A DNA stretch of 64,000 bases from positions 408,001 to 472,000 of the forward strand of contig JAFEMH010000987.1 in assembly GCA_022495995.1 (NCBI GenBank), given 5' to 3'. Under the pieces are notes generated by a model, which ran no database searches, was not told the origin of the DNA, and worked only from the letters and a program-made list of their open reading frames with translations. The position numbers and the translations under genes are program-made. Below, piece after piece: positions 21,265-32,832 of this stretch (positions are counted from its first letter, which is position 1; every line of letters starts with the position of its first letter). The DNA comes from Adenophora triphylla var. japonica (Eukaryota; Streptophyta; Magnoliopsida; Asterales; Campanulaceae).

Positions 21265-22474
21265 GCTTGGCTGCTGTCTCAGCTTCGTTTCCTACGAGGA
21301 AACTGTCCCCTCTGATGACTTCAAGATCTCCCTGCCGGTTGATGAACTTGACGCACTGATGGAGAGTAGAGGCTACGGCTTTCATGTGATGTAGCCAAGG
21401 GCGTCCCAACAGAGCTGTGAATTCGCACGGAATGTCCATCACATGGAATTTTGCTGGCACCATTTGGCTTTCGAACCAGAGCTCTAGAGTCACCATCCCC
21501 AGGATGGGACGAGACGTGCTGTCGTAGGACTTGATAGTCCGGGTTGATGGAATCAGGTGGCTTTCGTTGATGCGTAGGGCTCGCATCATGCTGAGAGGGA
21601 GGACATTAACGGCTGACCAGTTGTCCACCAATACTCCGGGGATTGATATGGTGTTGAGCTTGAGAGTGATGTACAGAGCTTCATTATGCCCTGAGGCATC
21701 TCTTGGTAGGTCTTCGTCACAGAACGTGATCATACTGCCATACAGTCGGGAATCGTAGATCTGGTCTCTATCCGGAGAAGGAGAGACATCAAGCCATTCG
21801 TTTCCTGTCTTCCTCTTGCAAGGTAAAGCCTTTGCTGGAGCCTCGGGATTGTGTTGAGGCTGTTTGTGGCGGTTGCCGCCCTTGGTTAGCACGTTGATCG
21901 AGTGCGAGTGCCAAGATGACTTTGATCTTCCTTTGCCGGTCCGTGCTCTGAAGCTGGACAAATTGAACCTCGGCTGATCCCGCAGGGGGTTAGGTTTCTG
22001 ACTGGCAGTGAGATTGTCGAAATCTGAGGCATTCCGATGTCCTGGGGCCTGAACTCTAGTGTCTGTAGGACTTTTCGGCTTTCCCACCCCTGTCTGCTCT
22101 AAAGCTGCATGGCCTGGAGGAAGGGAGGACTGGCTGGAGTAGAGTACGTAGTAGTCGAACCTCCCGGATGGCTCTCCGAGTGTACCCACACTGGTGTCTC
22201 CAGCTTCGTATCGTTCTCCCAGTTTCTGTTGAGAGGACTTCTTCTTCTGTTTTCTCGGAGGATTGCTCCTGACCATGTCTTGGGACTCGTGCTCCAGGCA
22301 GGCGGAGCTGTCACAAACATCGTAGTTGATGTGGACATTTGATGGGGACCTGGCTGGAAGAGGCGGAGGAACTGGCTCGGCGACAATCTTCTTGGGCACC
22401 CATTCAATGGCATTCACACTGTTGTTGTTCGAAAAGGGGTTTCCGACTGTATTGGTCCTACGGGGGCGCTCCAA
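21209..22474 (-). pseudogene. Second retropepsin-like domain (PR1), upstream copy in Tat-M
   Basis: 421-residue frame. The first half is low-complexity and basic/polar (PPRKQKKKSSQQKLGE). The second half is a clear relative of PR2: SMITFCDEDLPRDASGHNEA, LVDNWSAVNVLP, TIKSYDSTSRPILG, FTALLGRPWLHHMKAVASTL. The active-site Gly after Asp-Asn is Trp, which should destroy catalysis. Having two protease-like domains 3 kb apart in one element is unusual. The start codon lies eight bases from the fusion point with SIRE sequence, so the true N-terminus is missing. Confidence 0.65.
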
Positions 22475-22485
22475 TTTTCCTTCCT

Positions 22486-22704
22486 CTAACCATCTTAGTC
22501 TTCAACAATCCTGTGATGCATTCCAAGACAAAGCACATAGACATCAAATACCACTTCCTTAAGGATCATGTTGAAAAGGGTAATGTTGTTATTTTAAAAG
22601 TTCATACTGATTATCAGTTATCTGATATTATTACAAAACCCTTAGATACTAAACGTTTTGAATTGCTTAGAGGTGAACTAGGCATGATTGATATACGTGG
22701 ATAA
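22486..22704 (+). pseudogene. C-terminal end of SIRE RNase H (copy 1)
   Basis: VFNNPVMHSKTKHIDIKYHF then LKDHVEKGNVVILKVHTDYQ and LSDIITKPLDTKRFELLRGE. This is the standard end of a copia polyprotein, stopping at 22704. The catalytic part is absent; the left side is the fusion with Tat-M. Confidence 0.9.
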
Positions 22705-23555
22705 ACTGTGCTACTTGTGTAATCTTAACTGATCAAAATGTGATATCCCTATTTTACCCTCAACCTACAACTGCTCCTTAACCTTAACCGACAGCAAGCT
22801 CTCATCCGGTCATACCCCTGACCGATCATAATCTTTCAACTGGTCATAAGTTGTAACCAGTCAAGCCTTTAACCGGTCACCTAAGTTCAACCGGTCATCA
22901 AACGCTTAATCGATAACGAACTGCGGCTGGACCAATCCATTTTAACCGGCACCTCTGAAACCCTCTGCTGTCCTTTCAAGTCTTTTCAGCCAATGTCTGA
23001 CACAACAGTGAGATGTGTACCAACTTTGTTTCATAGGTAGATCAATATTTTTATTTTTGATCAAAAAGGTAATCTCTGTATCATTCCTATTTATCCAAAA
23101 GGTTATCTTTTTGTTCATTATTATGTTTAAAATTTAAAATGTTGCACACATGTTCCTAACTATATGCTTCCATATTCTGTATGCATTAAGGTCGTGTCTC
23201 ATTATCCCTATTTTTAAGCTTCAGTTAAAACGTTTTGAACAAATTTTGCTCCTCCCTATAAAACCATTCGTCTCTTCCATTTCTCTCTCACCCTATATAA
23301 AGGATTCAACAACAAACCTTTTTCTTTTTTGAAACTCTCTCAAACTCTCTCAAGCTTTCTTCTCTCTCAATCGGCAAGCCTCAACATCTTTCGAAGATCT
23401 TCAAATTTTCAAACTCTTCTTCATCTCTCATCAATCTTTATCTGGTAACACTTAGAACACTTAGAAATTTTCAAAGTTATGAATATTTTTTTGTATATCT
23501 AATAAAATGTTCTAACTTAAAATGTTGTGTTTTTTTTTATGTTTGATGTTTACAG
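22705..23555 (+). promoter_or_regulatory. Putative internal promoter and leader intron of SIRE env-like gene (copy 1)
   Basis: Between pol and the env-like start: a cluster of 'aaccggtca' type motifs (22795-22960, with the palindrome ACCGGT), TATATAAAG at 23294-23302, a CT-rich leader (ctctctcaaactctctcaag), and a candidate intron 23445-23555 (atctg|gtaaca ... tttacag) that ends directly at ATGGCTCCC. The LTR U3 has the same 'aaccggtca' motifs ahead of its own TATA box. Confidence 0.5.
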
Positions 23556-26500
23556 ATGGCTCCCAAACCAACTCCCAAGAAAGATATATATGGAGGTTAT
23601 ATTCTATCATCTTTCTTTGAGTCTGAGCAAGGCAAGCTTTTGAAAGCTATCCTCGTTAGTGCTGGTGTTCTGCCATTTCTGTTTCCTGAAGGATTCGAGG
23701 ACATTTACTATGAGTTAGTAAATGAGATGTTTGATAATGGGTCTCTAGATGAGAATCCTAAGGATGGTGAAGTGCCGTAGATTATTTCTTCTGTTGCTGG
23801 TGTGCCTGTAACCTTTTCCCCAGCCTCCATTGCTGAAGCCTTCCCTTCTCTTGCCTCAACCAGTCCCTTAACTGTCTCAATGAAGAATATGAAGTTGGCG
23901 TGGGCTCGGATTAGAGGTGAAGAACCCTTCATAACCGGTGAGGGTGAAGAACCCTTCATAACCGGTGAGGGTAACAAGAAAGCTGAACTAGATCCCCTCA
24001 ACTACGCTCTTGCTGAAATCGTTGACCGATGCATCATCTGCCGGTCTGGATCACATCACTGCATAACAATGATCTAATTTGAAGCCATGGCTGCCATTCT
24101 TCTATAAAAAGAAATTTCACAAGGAGAAACCTCTAGCCAGGGCAAATAATGCTAGGCCTTGACATTATCTCCTTGTTAGCAGGGTGTTGAGGAAAAACCC
24201 TGCTATTCTTGCTGCTTCAACCGGTCAACCAAGCTACCCTCAGTAGTCATGGGTAAAATCATTTGATAAATATGAATGGGGAACAATCTCTAAGGAGGCA
24301 ACAACCTCAACCGGTGAAGCCTCAACTGGTGCTCAACCGATTGAAAAGAAGAAGAAGCCCTATAAGCCAAAGGTCAAGAAAGTTGTTGTTGCTGAGCCTG
24401 AGTCCTCTCAACCGGCCACCACTTTACCGGTCAAGAGGAAGGCAACCAATGCCCCATCGGTCAGCACATCCAAACGGGTTACATCGTCTCAACCGATTGC
24501 TCCTTCTACCTCCCCATCAGTCAGACCCAAAAAGACAGCCAAAAAGCAAGTTGTCCTACCCCAAGTACAAAAATTTACAGCCCCTTCTACCTCATCCTCC
24601 TTACCCAAATCCAAACATATCCAAAAATCCTCCACTCAACTGGCCAAAGAAAATGCTAATAGAAGAAAATTGATTGAAGCTGATATTTCAAATTTTGTTA
24701 CTTTCATCCTTAAGAAGTTGTTCTCTCACAAATTTTTGACCGGTCAGGTCCCTATAACCGGCCATGCCTCAAACCTATCGGTTAGAAAGTGTCAACCGAT
24801 TAGAAACCCAACCTTCTACATCTACTACAACAACCCTTGGGCAGTCCAAGACAATCTTATCCCTTCACCCAACTGGGTTCATCCCATTGATCATCTACCC
24901 CTATTCCTCAGAAAATTACTCCAATTCCAAGAGTGCATAAAGACTTTGTTTCTTTGGTGATGTGTACAAATATGTTGACTTTGAGAACACTCACGAGGAG
25001 AAAGGCATCTACTTCAGCAAATACTGCTAATTGAGTGAGTTTGATGGCTCTCTATCCAAGCAGGATCTCTTAAAGCTCTACAACCGATATTGTGATTTGC
25101 TTCCCAATCTGTGAAATGCTATCTACCTTGCTCAAGATCGGTTGCGTCAGGATATGATGGTTCATGCTTTGTATGGGTGATTTTGCAATGTTGTATGAAG
25201 TCCAAGACAAATTGAAAGAGTCGACCCTATCGGTTGGGGAGATATTAACTTCTTGATGATGCGCTTCCACACTTTAATGCTGAGCTTATCTCTTTGGGTC
25301 CACGAAGAAATCAATTGATCAGAAATGTCATGGACCTGGTTGAGAATATGTTCAAAGTGGATAGAGAGATGCAAGTCATGGGGAATGTGAATCTAGATGA
25401 CTTTTTCTCTTCAGTCCACTCTAATAAAAATAAGTGGACTACTACAACCGATGAAGTGATAGAGGATTTATTCAAGGATGATGATGATGGTGATGATGTT
25501 GATTTTTATGATTCTGCTTTGGGTGATGATAGTGAGCACTCTAGCTTCAGCTCCAATTCTAGTGGCCCTGATGATCAAAGGATGTATTTTGTGACACCTC
25601 AACCGACGAGACCGGTTAGGAGATTAGGAGGAGGCATAATTGATACATCATCAGTTACAAGCCTAGGAGGAGAAAAAATTTTGTCTGCTGCCTCATCGGT
25701 TATTCAACTGGTTGAGATGCTCTCAACCAATGCATCTACTAAACCAGTTGAGGAGGAGAAGCTTGTTCTTCTTCTTGAGGATATTCAAGCGCAGAGGCTA
25801 TGGCCAAAAGCACATTTGAAAGTAAAGCTGGACCTTGAACGGTCATCTGCAGAAGTGTTAGCTACTCAAGTTGTTATTCAAGCAAGCCTTCTTGTCAGTT
25901 AAGCCATTTCCCAGCTAAAGGGTAAATCTGTTGAGGAAGTTGATCCTATTTTTGAGGAGGGGGATGCTACACTTTCTGATTTCTTTGAATAGGATGATAC
26001 TGTAGAGTTTAAGGCACCTAAGCCTTTTGAGTATGATCCATTTGATCCTGCTCATCCTCCTGCTGACTTTGATTTCTCAGTAGACCAGAAAGATTTGATG
26101 TCTTCAAAGAACTTCTATACTTCCAAAGCTTCAATTCCACAGTTGTCAAACGGGATGTTCTTATTTGATGTTAATGAGAAAGTCATCAGTCACAGCTCTC
26201 TACAACCGATCCATATGCCTCCATCCTTAGTCGATGAGCTTCAACGCAAAAGGAGCGGGGACGGGAATGCAAACCTATGTGGATGTGGTTGAGATAATGA
26301 AAGTGGGTGCTCCTGCAGCTGATACTCCTCCTTACCAGACCAACACCAAGAGACCAGGTGAGACCAGATTAAGATTTCAGACTCCCAATATCTTAAGGTT
26401 GAAGAAAATAGCTGCTCCTCCTAGAAATGATAAGTCTATTCCTGGAAAGGCTAAGCAGCAACTAGTCATGGACTTCCCTGCCAAACGGTTATCATATATA

Positions 26501-26963
26501 CCTTCTCAGCAAGCTCGCTCAGGCTCAATCAATATTGATGGTCAAGTGGTTCAACGACTACCTCGACCAGTTAAATATTCCCTCAAATCGACAATCTTTT
26601 TATTCGTTACTTGGTTGTCAACGGTCCTATGACACAGGTATTGGAGTTGAGAATTTTCTCTTGAAGTTTTGAGGTGATAAAGATGGTTGGATTCATGCCC
26701 CAAGTGCCTCATTTATTTATCATAAGAGATGATGGGAGTGTGAAGCCTCAAAGCAACATCAGATATGCCTCCCAAATGATCAATATGTTGAGGTTGGCTC
26801 ACTTGGTTAGGCTAGCTAGTCATTCCTTTAGCTGGCCAAGCTGCAGAGATGATAGCCTTAGCTTTTGAGGAGGCCAAGGAGATAGACTATGCTATGGAGT
26901 TAAACCTTGTCAATAATGGGCGTATTACTCCAGTAGTAGTTGTTTCTGATGATGATGAGGATG
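23556..26963 (+). pseudogene. SIRE env-like gene, copy 1, decayed
   Basis: Third gene after pol, as in SIRE-type elements; role unproven. It starts MAPKPTPKKDIYGGYILSSF and stops at 23778. Conserved stretches continue beyond stops: LTVSMKNMKLAW, DPLNYALAEIVDRCIICRSG, then a Pro/Ser/Lys-rich part with many 'ccggtca'-encoded residues, and an acidic stretch EDLFKDDDDGDDVDFYDSAL (about 25460). It ends at the Tat-B LTR fragment at 26964. Compared with copy 2 it has extra frameshifts at 24926-24955, 25170-25265, 25760-25830 and 26250-26275. Confidence 0.6.
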
Positions 26964-27246
26964 TGTTAGTACCCGGTCCAAAAAAAGGCATTTTTAAATG
27001 TCTGGCCCAGTTATTTAAGTGAAACCCTAAAAAACCTAATCTTTATTCTGTCAAATCCGCCGTCGGAGCTGTCACAAACATCGTAGTTGATGTGGACATT
27101 TGATGGGGACCTGGCTGGAAGAGGCGGAGGAACTGGCTCGGCGACAATCTTCTTGGGCACCCATTCAATGGCATTCACACTGTTGTTGTTCGAAAAGGGG
27201 TTTCCGACTGTATTGGTCCTACGGGGGCGCTCCAATTTTCCTTCCT

Positions 27247-27465
27247 CTAACCATCTTAGTCTTCAACAATCCTGTGATGCATTCCAAGACAAAGCACATA
27301 GACATCAAATACCACTTCCTTAAGGATCATGTTGAAAAGGGTAATGTTGTTATTTTAAAAGTTCATACTGATTATCAGTTATCTGATATTATTACAAAAC
27401 CCTTAGATACTAAACGTTTTGAATTGCTTAGAGGTGAACTAGGCATGATTGATATACGTGGATAA
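27247..27465 (+). pseudogene. C-terminal end of SIRE RNase H (copy 2)
   Basis: Same protein as at 22486-22704, through the stop, produced by the tandem duplication. Confidence 0.9.
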
Positions 27466-28317
27466 ACTGTGCTACTTGTGTAATCTTAACTGATCAAAAT
27501 GTGATATCCCTATTTTACCCTCAACCTACAACTGCTCCTTAACCTTAACCGACAGCAAGCTCTCATCCGGTCATACCCCTGACCGATCATAATCTTTCAA
27601 CTGGTCATAAGTTGTAACCAGTCAAGCCTTTAACCGGTCACCTAAGTTCAACCGGTCATCAAACGCTTAATCGATAACGAACTGCGGCTGGACCAATCCA
27701 TTTTAACCGGCACCTCTGAAACCCTCTGATGTCCTTTCAAGTCTTTTCAGCCACTGTCTGACACAATAGTGAGCTGTTTACCAACTTTGTTTCATGGGTT
27801 GATCAAAATTTTTATTTTTTTATCAAAAAGGTAATCTCTGTATCATTCCTATTTATCCAAAAGGTTATCTTTTTGTTCATTATTATGTTTAAAATTTAAA
27901 ATGTTGCACACATGTTCCTAACTATATGCTTCCATATTCTGTATGCATTAAGGTCGTGTCTCATTATCCCTATTTTTAAGCTTCAGTTAAAACGTTTTGA
28001 ACAAATTTTGCTCCTCCCTATAAAACCATTCGTCTCTTCCATTTCTCTCTCACCCTATATAAAGGATTCAACAACAAACCTTTTTCTTTTTTGAAACTCT
28101 CTCAAACTCTCTCAAGCTTTCTTCTCTCTCAATCGGCAAGCCTCAACATCTTTCGAAGATCTTCAAATTTTCAAACTCTTCTTCATCTCTCATCAATCTT
28201 TATCTGGTAACACTTAGAACACTTAGAAATTTTCAAAGTTATGAATATTTTTTTGTATATCTAATAAAATGTTCTAACTTAAAATGTTGTGTTTTTTTTT
28301 ATGTTTGATGTTTACAG
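27466..28317 (+). promoter_or_regulatory. Putative internal promoter and leader intron of SIRE env-like gene (copy 2)
   Basis: Duplicate of 22705-23555. 'ccggtca' cluster at 27557-27715, TATATAAAG at 28056-28064, CT-rich leader, intron 28207-28317 ending at the start codon 28318. A few substitutions at 27729-27830 relative to copy 1. Confidence 0.5.
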
Positions 28318-31300
28318 ATGGCTCCCAAACCAACTCCCAAGAAAGATATATATGGAGGTTATATTCTATCATCTTTCTTTGAGTCTGAGCAAGGCAAGCT
28401 TTTGAAAGCTATCCTCGTTAGTGCTGGTGTTCTGCCATTTCTGTTTCCTGAAGGATTCGAGGACATTTACTATGAGTTAGTAAATGAGATGTTTGATAAT
28501 GGGTCTCTAGATGAGAATCCTAAGGATGGTGAAGTGCCGTAGATTATTTCTTCTGTTGCTGGTGTGCCTGTAACCTTTTCCCCAGCCTCCATTGCTGAAG
28601 CCTTCCCTTCTCTTGCCTCAACCAGTCCCTTAACTGTCTCAATGAAGAATATGAAGTTGGCATGGGCTCAGATTAGAGGTGAAGAACCCTTCATAACCGG
28701 TGAGGGTGAAGAACCCTTCATAACCGGTGAGGGTAACAAGAAAGCTGAACTAGATCCCCTCAACTACGCTCTTGCTGAAATCGTTGACCGATGCATCATC
28801 TGCCGGTCTGGATCACATCACTGCATAACAATGATCTAATTTGAAGCCATGGCTGCCATTCTTCTATAAAAAGAAATTTCACAAGGAGAAACCTCTAGCC
28901 AGGGCAAATAATGCTAGGCCTTGACATTATCTCCTTGTTAGCAGGGTGTTGAGGAAAAACCCTGCTATTCTTGCTGCTTCAACCGGTCAACCAAGCTACC
29001 CTCAGTAGTCATGGGTAAAATCATTTGATAAATATGAATGGGGAACAATCTCTAAGGAGGCAACAACCTCAACCGGTGAAGCCTCAACTGGTGCTCAACC
29101 GATTGAAAAGAAGAAGAAGCCCTATAAGCCAAAGGTCAAGAAAGTTGTTGTTGCTGAGCCTGAGTCCTCTCAACCGGCCACCACTTTACCGGTCAAGAGG
29201 AAGGCAACCAATGCCCCATCGGTCAGCACATCCAAACGGGTTACATCGTCTCAACCGATTGCTCCTTCTACCTCCCCATCAGTCAGACCCAAAAAGACAG
29301 CCAAAAAGCAAGTTGTCCTACCCCAAGTACAAAAATTTACAGCCCCTTCTACCTCATCCTCCTTACCCAAATCCAAACATATCCAAAAATCCTCCACTCA
29401 ACTGGCCAAAGAAAATGCTAATAGAAGAAAATTGATTGAAGCTGATATTTCAAATTTTGTTACTTTCATCCTTAAGAAGTTGTTCTCTCACAAATTTTTG
29501 ACCGGTCAGGTCCCTATAACCGGCCATGCCTCAAACCTATCGGTTAGAAAGTGTCAACCGATTAGAAACCCAACCTTCTACATCTACTACAACAACCCTT
29601 GGGCAGTCCAAGACAATCTTATCCCTTCACCCAACTGGGTTCATCCCATTGATCATCTACCCCTATTCCTCAGAAAATTACTCCAATTCCAAGAGCTGCA
29701 TAAAGACTTTGTTTCTGCTGGTGATGTGTACAAATATGTTGACTTTGAGAACACTCACGAGGAGAAAGGCATCTACTTCAGCAAATACTGCTAATTGAGT
29801 GAGTTTGATGGCTCTCTATCCAAGCAGGATCTCTTAAAGCTCTACAACCGATATTGTGACTTGCTTCCCAATCTGTGAAATGCTATCTACCTTGCTCAAG
29901 ATCGGTTGCGTCAGGATATGATGGTTCATGCTGTATGGACTGATTTTGCAATGTTGTATGAAGTCCAAGACAAATTGAAAGAGTCTGACCCCTATCAGTT
30001 GGGGAGATATTAACTTCTTGATGATCTGCTTCCACACTTTAATGCTGAGCTTATCTCTTTGGGTCCACGAAGAAATCAATTGATCAGAAATGTCATGGAC
30101 CTGGTTGAGAATATGTTCAAAGTGGATAGAGAGATGCAAGTCATGGGGAATGTGAATCTAGATGACTTTTTCTCTTCAGTCCACTCTAATAAAAATAAGT
30201 GGACTACTACAACCGATGAAGTGATAGAGGATTTATTCAAGGATGATGATGATGGTGATGATGTTGATTTTTATGATTCTGCTTTGGGTGATGATAGTGA
30301 GCACTCTAGCTTCAGCTCCAATTCTAGTGGCCCTGATGATCAAAGGATGTATTTTGTGACACCTCAACCGACGAGACCGGTTAGGAGATTAGGAGGAGGC
30401 ATAATTGATACATCATCAGTTACAAGCCTAGGAGGAGAAAAAATTTTGTCTGCTGCCTCATCGGTTATTCAACTGGTTGAGATGCTCTCAACCAATGCAT
30501 CTACTAAACCAGTTGAGGAGGAGAAGCTTGTTGCTGCTGCTGAGGATATTCAACTGCAAGAGGCTATGGCCAAAAGCCTGTTTGAAAGTAAACTGGACCT
30601 TGAACGGTCATCTGCAGAAGTGTTAGCTACTCAAGTTGTTATTCAAGCAAGCCTTCTTGTCAGTTAAGCCATTTCCCAGCTAAAGGGTAAATCTGTTGAG
30701 GAAGTTGATCCTATTTTTGAGGAGGGGGATGCTACACTTTCTGATTTCTTTGAATAGGATGATACTGTAGAGTTTAAGGCACCTAAGCCTTTTGAGTATG
30801 ATCCATTTGATCCTGCTCATCCTCCTGCTGACTTTGATTTCTCAGTAGACCAGAAAGATTTGATGTCTTCAAAGAACTTCTATACTTCCAAAGCTTCAAT
30901 TCCACAGTTGTCAAACGGGATGTTCTTATTTGATGTTAATGAGAAAGTCATCAGTCACAGCTCTCTACAACCGATCCATATGCCTCCATCCTTAGTCGAT
31001 GAGCTTCAACGCAAAAGGAGGCAGGACAGAATGCAAACCTATGTGGATGTGGTTGAGATAATGAAAGTGGGTGCTCCTGCAGCTGATACTCCTCCTTACC
31101 AGACCAACACCAAGAGACCAGGTGAGACCAGATTAAGATTTCAGACTCCCAATATCTTAAGGTTGAAGAAAATAGCTGCTCCTCCTAGAAATGATAAGTC
31201 TATTCCTGGAAAGGCTAAGCAGCAACTAGTCATGGACTTCCCTGCCAAACGGTTATCATATATACCTTCTCAGCAAGCTCGCTCAGGCTCAATCAATATT

Positions 31301-31722
31301 GATGGTCAAGTGGTTCAACGACTACCTCGACCAGTTAAATATTCCCTCAAATCGACAATCTTTTTATTCGTTACTTGGTTGTCAACGGTCCTATGACCTG
31401 GGTATTGGAGTTGAGAATTTTCTCTTGAAGTTTTGAGGTGATAAAGATGGTTGGATTCATGCCCCAAGTGCCTCATTTATTTATCATAAGAGATGATGGG
31501 AGTGTGAAGCCTCAAAGCAACATCAGATATGCCTCCCAAATGATCAATATGTTGAGGTTGGCTCACTTGGTTAGGCTAGCTAGTCATTCCTTTAGCTGGC
31601 CAAGCTGCAGAGATGATAGCCTTAGCTTTTGAGGAGGCCAAGGAGATAGACTATGCTATGGAGTTAAACCTTGTCAATAATGGGCGTATTACTCCAGTAG
31701 TAGTTGTTTCTGATGATGATGA
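28318..31722 (+). pseudogene. SIRE env-like gene, copy 2, interrupted by Tat-B
   Basis: Less damaged than copy 1: the stretch ending 29794 is open through LHKDFVSAGDVYKYVDFENT, and 30059-30667 keeps KLVAAAEDIQLQEAMAKSLF where copy 1 is scrambled. In-frame stops remain (28540, near 28838, 29792, 30665, about 30756). The reading VVVSDDDEDV reaches the Tat-B insertion at 31728 and resumes at 43100 as DMEASPTGQT. Confidence 0.6.
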
Positions 31723-31727
31723 GGATG

Positions 31728-32812
31728 TGTTAGTACCCGGTCCAAAAAAAGGCATTTTTAAATGTCTGGCCCAGTTATTTAAGTGAAACCCTAAAAAACC
31801 TAATCTTTATTCTGTCAAATCCGCCGTCGGCCGTACGCGTGGAAAGAACGCCAGGATATTGTGCCGATCGGCCCTTTCCCTGTTGAATGGCCGACCGGCC
31901 CTTTATTATTGTGCCGATCGAACCTAAAACAATTGGTCGATCGACCCTTCTTTCCTGTGCCGATCGGACCTTATATTTAAGGCCGATCGACCCTTTCTCT
32001 GGCCCAGCCCAAATACCGAAGCACTATAAATAGGGGTGCCCGGTATCAGCTTTTCACACACAATTTATTCGGGAGAAACGAGATTACACTTGTTTTACCC
32101 GTATTTCTTCCCATATTCTTCGAATCGCCCTAGATTCGATCCCAAAGTCTTGCTACAATTGGTAAGGCTCTTTTTAATATTTTTGTTCTCTATTATTATT
32201 ATTGTCGTATTATAATATTTGCATGTTTATTTTAATTATGTCTTTATGCTAGATGTAGGACATTTTTAATAGATTTTTAATGCAATAGCCGAGGATGATC
32301 TAAGGTTTCGCCCAAAGAAACCCAATGGATCTAGGAACTATTTCTTACTTTCCACCTTAGTTATAATTGTCCCATGATCAACAATCCCCCAAGGATGAAC
32401 GTTGATTAGTGCACCTTCCGAGGGCCTAAATCAAAGGTTCTAGGGTGTGATCATCAACTAATTCTTTCTCTTCCCTCCTCCTTATGCATGATCCCGCTTC
32501 TTCTATCTATTCCTGTAAACACCGCACACAACCAACACCCCACATGCTAGAAAGACCGATCCGTCGGGCAATAGGAGTGATAGCGTTTCTTCTTCTGTTG
32601 TAACTTGACCCCCGAACCCAATTAAATGCTTAGCCTTTTTTCAAAGCTTTGGGCTATATCAAAGTGGCGTGGCGACTCTCAAAATTAAACTAATATTTTT
32701 AATATGGTTTAAATCGAGTGTCACTAAATGAATATCCCATTTCGGTCCGACATTATATGATTATTAATTTTAAACTTCCGAATGCGCGTTGCATCGGGAC
32801 GGGGTATTCACA
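31728..32812 (+). repeat. 5' LTR of Tat-B
   Basis: 1085 bp. U3 has six 'gccgatcggcccttt'-type repeats (31863-32000), TATAAATA at 32025-32032, then R/U5 with a decamer TGGCGACTCT at 32670-32679 that repeats the primer site. Confidence 0.95.
31863..32032 (+). promoter_or_regulatory. U3 palindrome cluster and TATA box of Tat-B
   Basis: Repeats centred on CGATCG or CGACCG: gccgatcggcccttt, ggccgaccggcccttt, gccgatcgaacc, ggtcgatcgaccctt, gccgatcggacctt, ggccgatcgaccctttctct. TATAAATAGG follows at 32025. Related motifs recur at 40509-40668. Confidence 0.65.
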
Positions 32813-32813
32813 G

Positions 32814-32832
32814 TGGCGACTCTGCTGGGGAC
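32814..32832 (+). other. Primer binding site of Tat-B (tRNA-Arg type)
   Basis: TGGCGACTCTGCTGGGGAC, one base after the LTR, complementary to an Arg tRNA 3' end (...CCCCAGCAGNGTCGCCA). This is the site known for Ogre/Tat elements. Confidence 0.85.

Larger units (their letters stand above)
6960..22482 (-). mobile_element. Tat-M: Ty3/gypsy Tat-type element on minus strand, 5' end lost
   Basis: Read right to left: protease-like ORF (22474-21209), unrecognised polyprotein regions, a second protease, RT, RNase H, archaeal-type RNase H, integrase (14487-13702), two antisense genes (plus strand, 10325-13264), 3' repeats, polypurine tract and 3' LTR (9081-6960). Pol plus antisense accessory genes plus 3' tandem repeats is the Tat/Retand layout. 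There is no 5' LTR, primer site or recognisable gag; at about 22480 it is fused to the SIRE RNase H end. Stops, frameshifts and an integrase core deletion make it defective. Confidence 0.85.
22303..27063. repeat. Tandem segmental duplication, copy 1 (4761 bp)
   Basis: Runs from cggagctgtcacaaac in Tat-M through the SIRE env-like gene to the first 100 bp of the Tat-B LTR (26964-27063), where it joins the start of copy 2 at 'gtcgg|agctg'. The shared bases cgg at both breakpoints are a 3-bp microhomology. It carries the A variant (ggtccA) of the Tat-B 5' LTR, not the G of the 3' LTR, so it was copied from the 5' edge of Tat-B. Confidence 0.9.
27064..31830. repeat. Tandem segmental duplication, copy 2 (4764 bp plus breakpoint cgg)
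   Basis: Nearly identical to copy 1. It continues without break into the complete Tat-B element. Where the copies differ, the related SIRE-2 sequence at 59.4-61.8 kb mostly agrees with this copy. Confidence 0.9.

Noticed and set aside
22303..31830. The two 4.76-kb copies as LTRs of a large element
   Set aside because: They lie back to back, do not begin TG or end CA, contain coding remnants, and end inside a foreign LTR.
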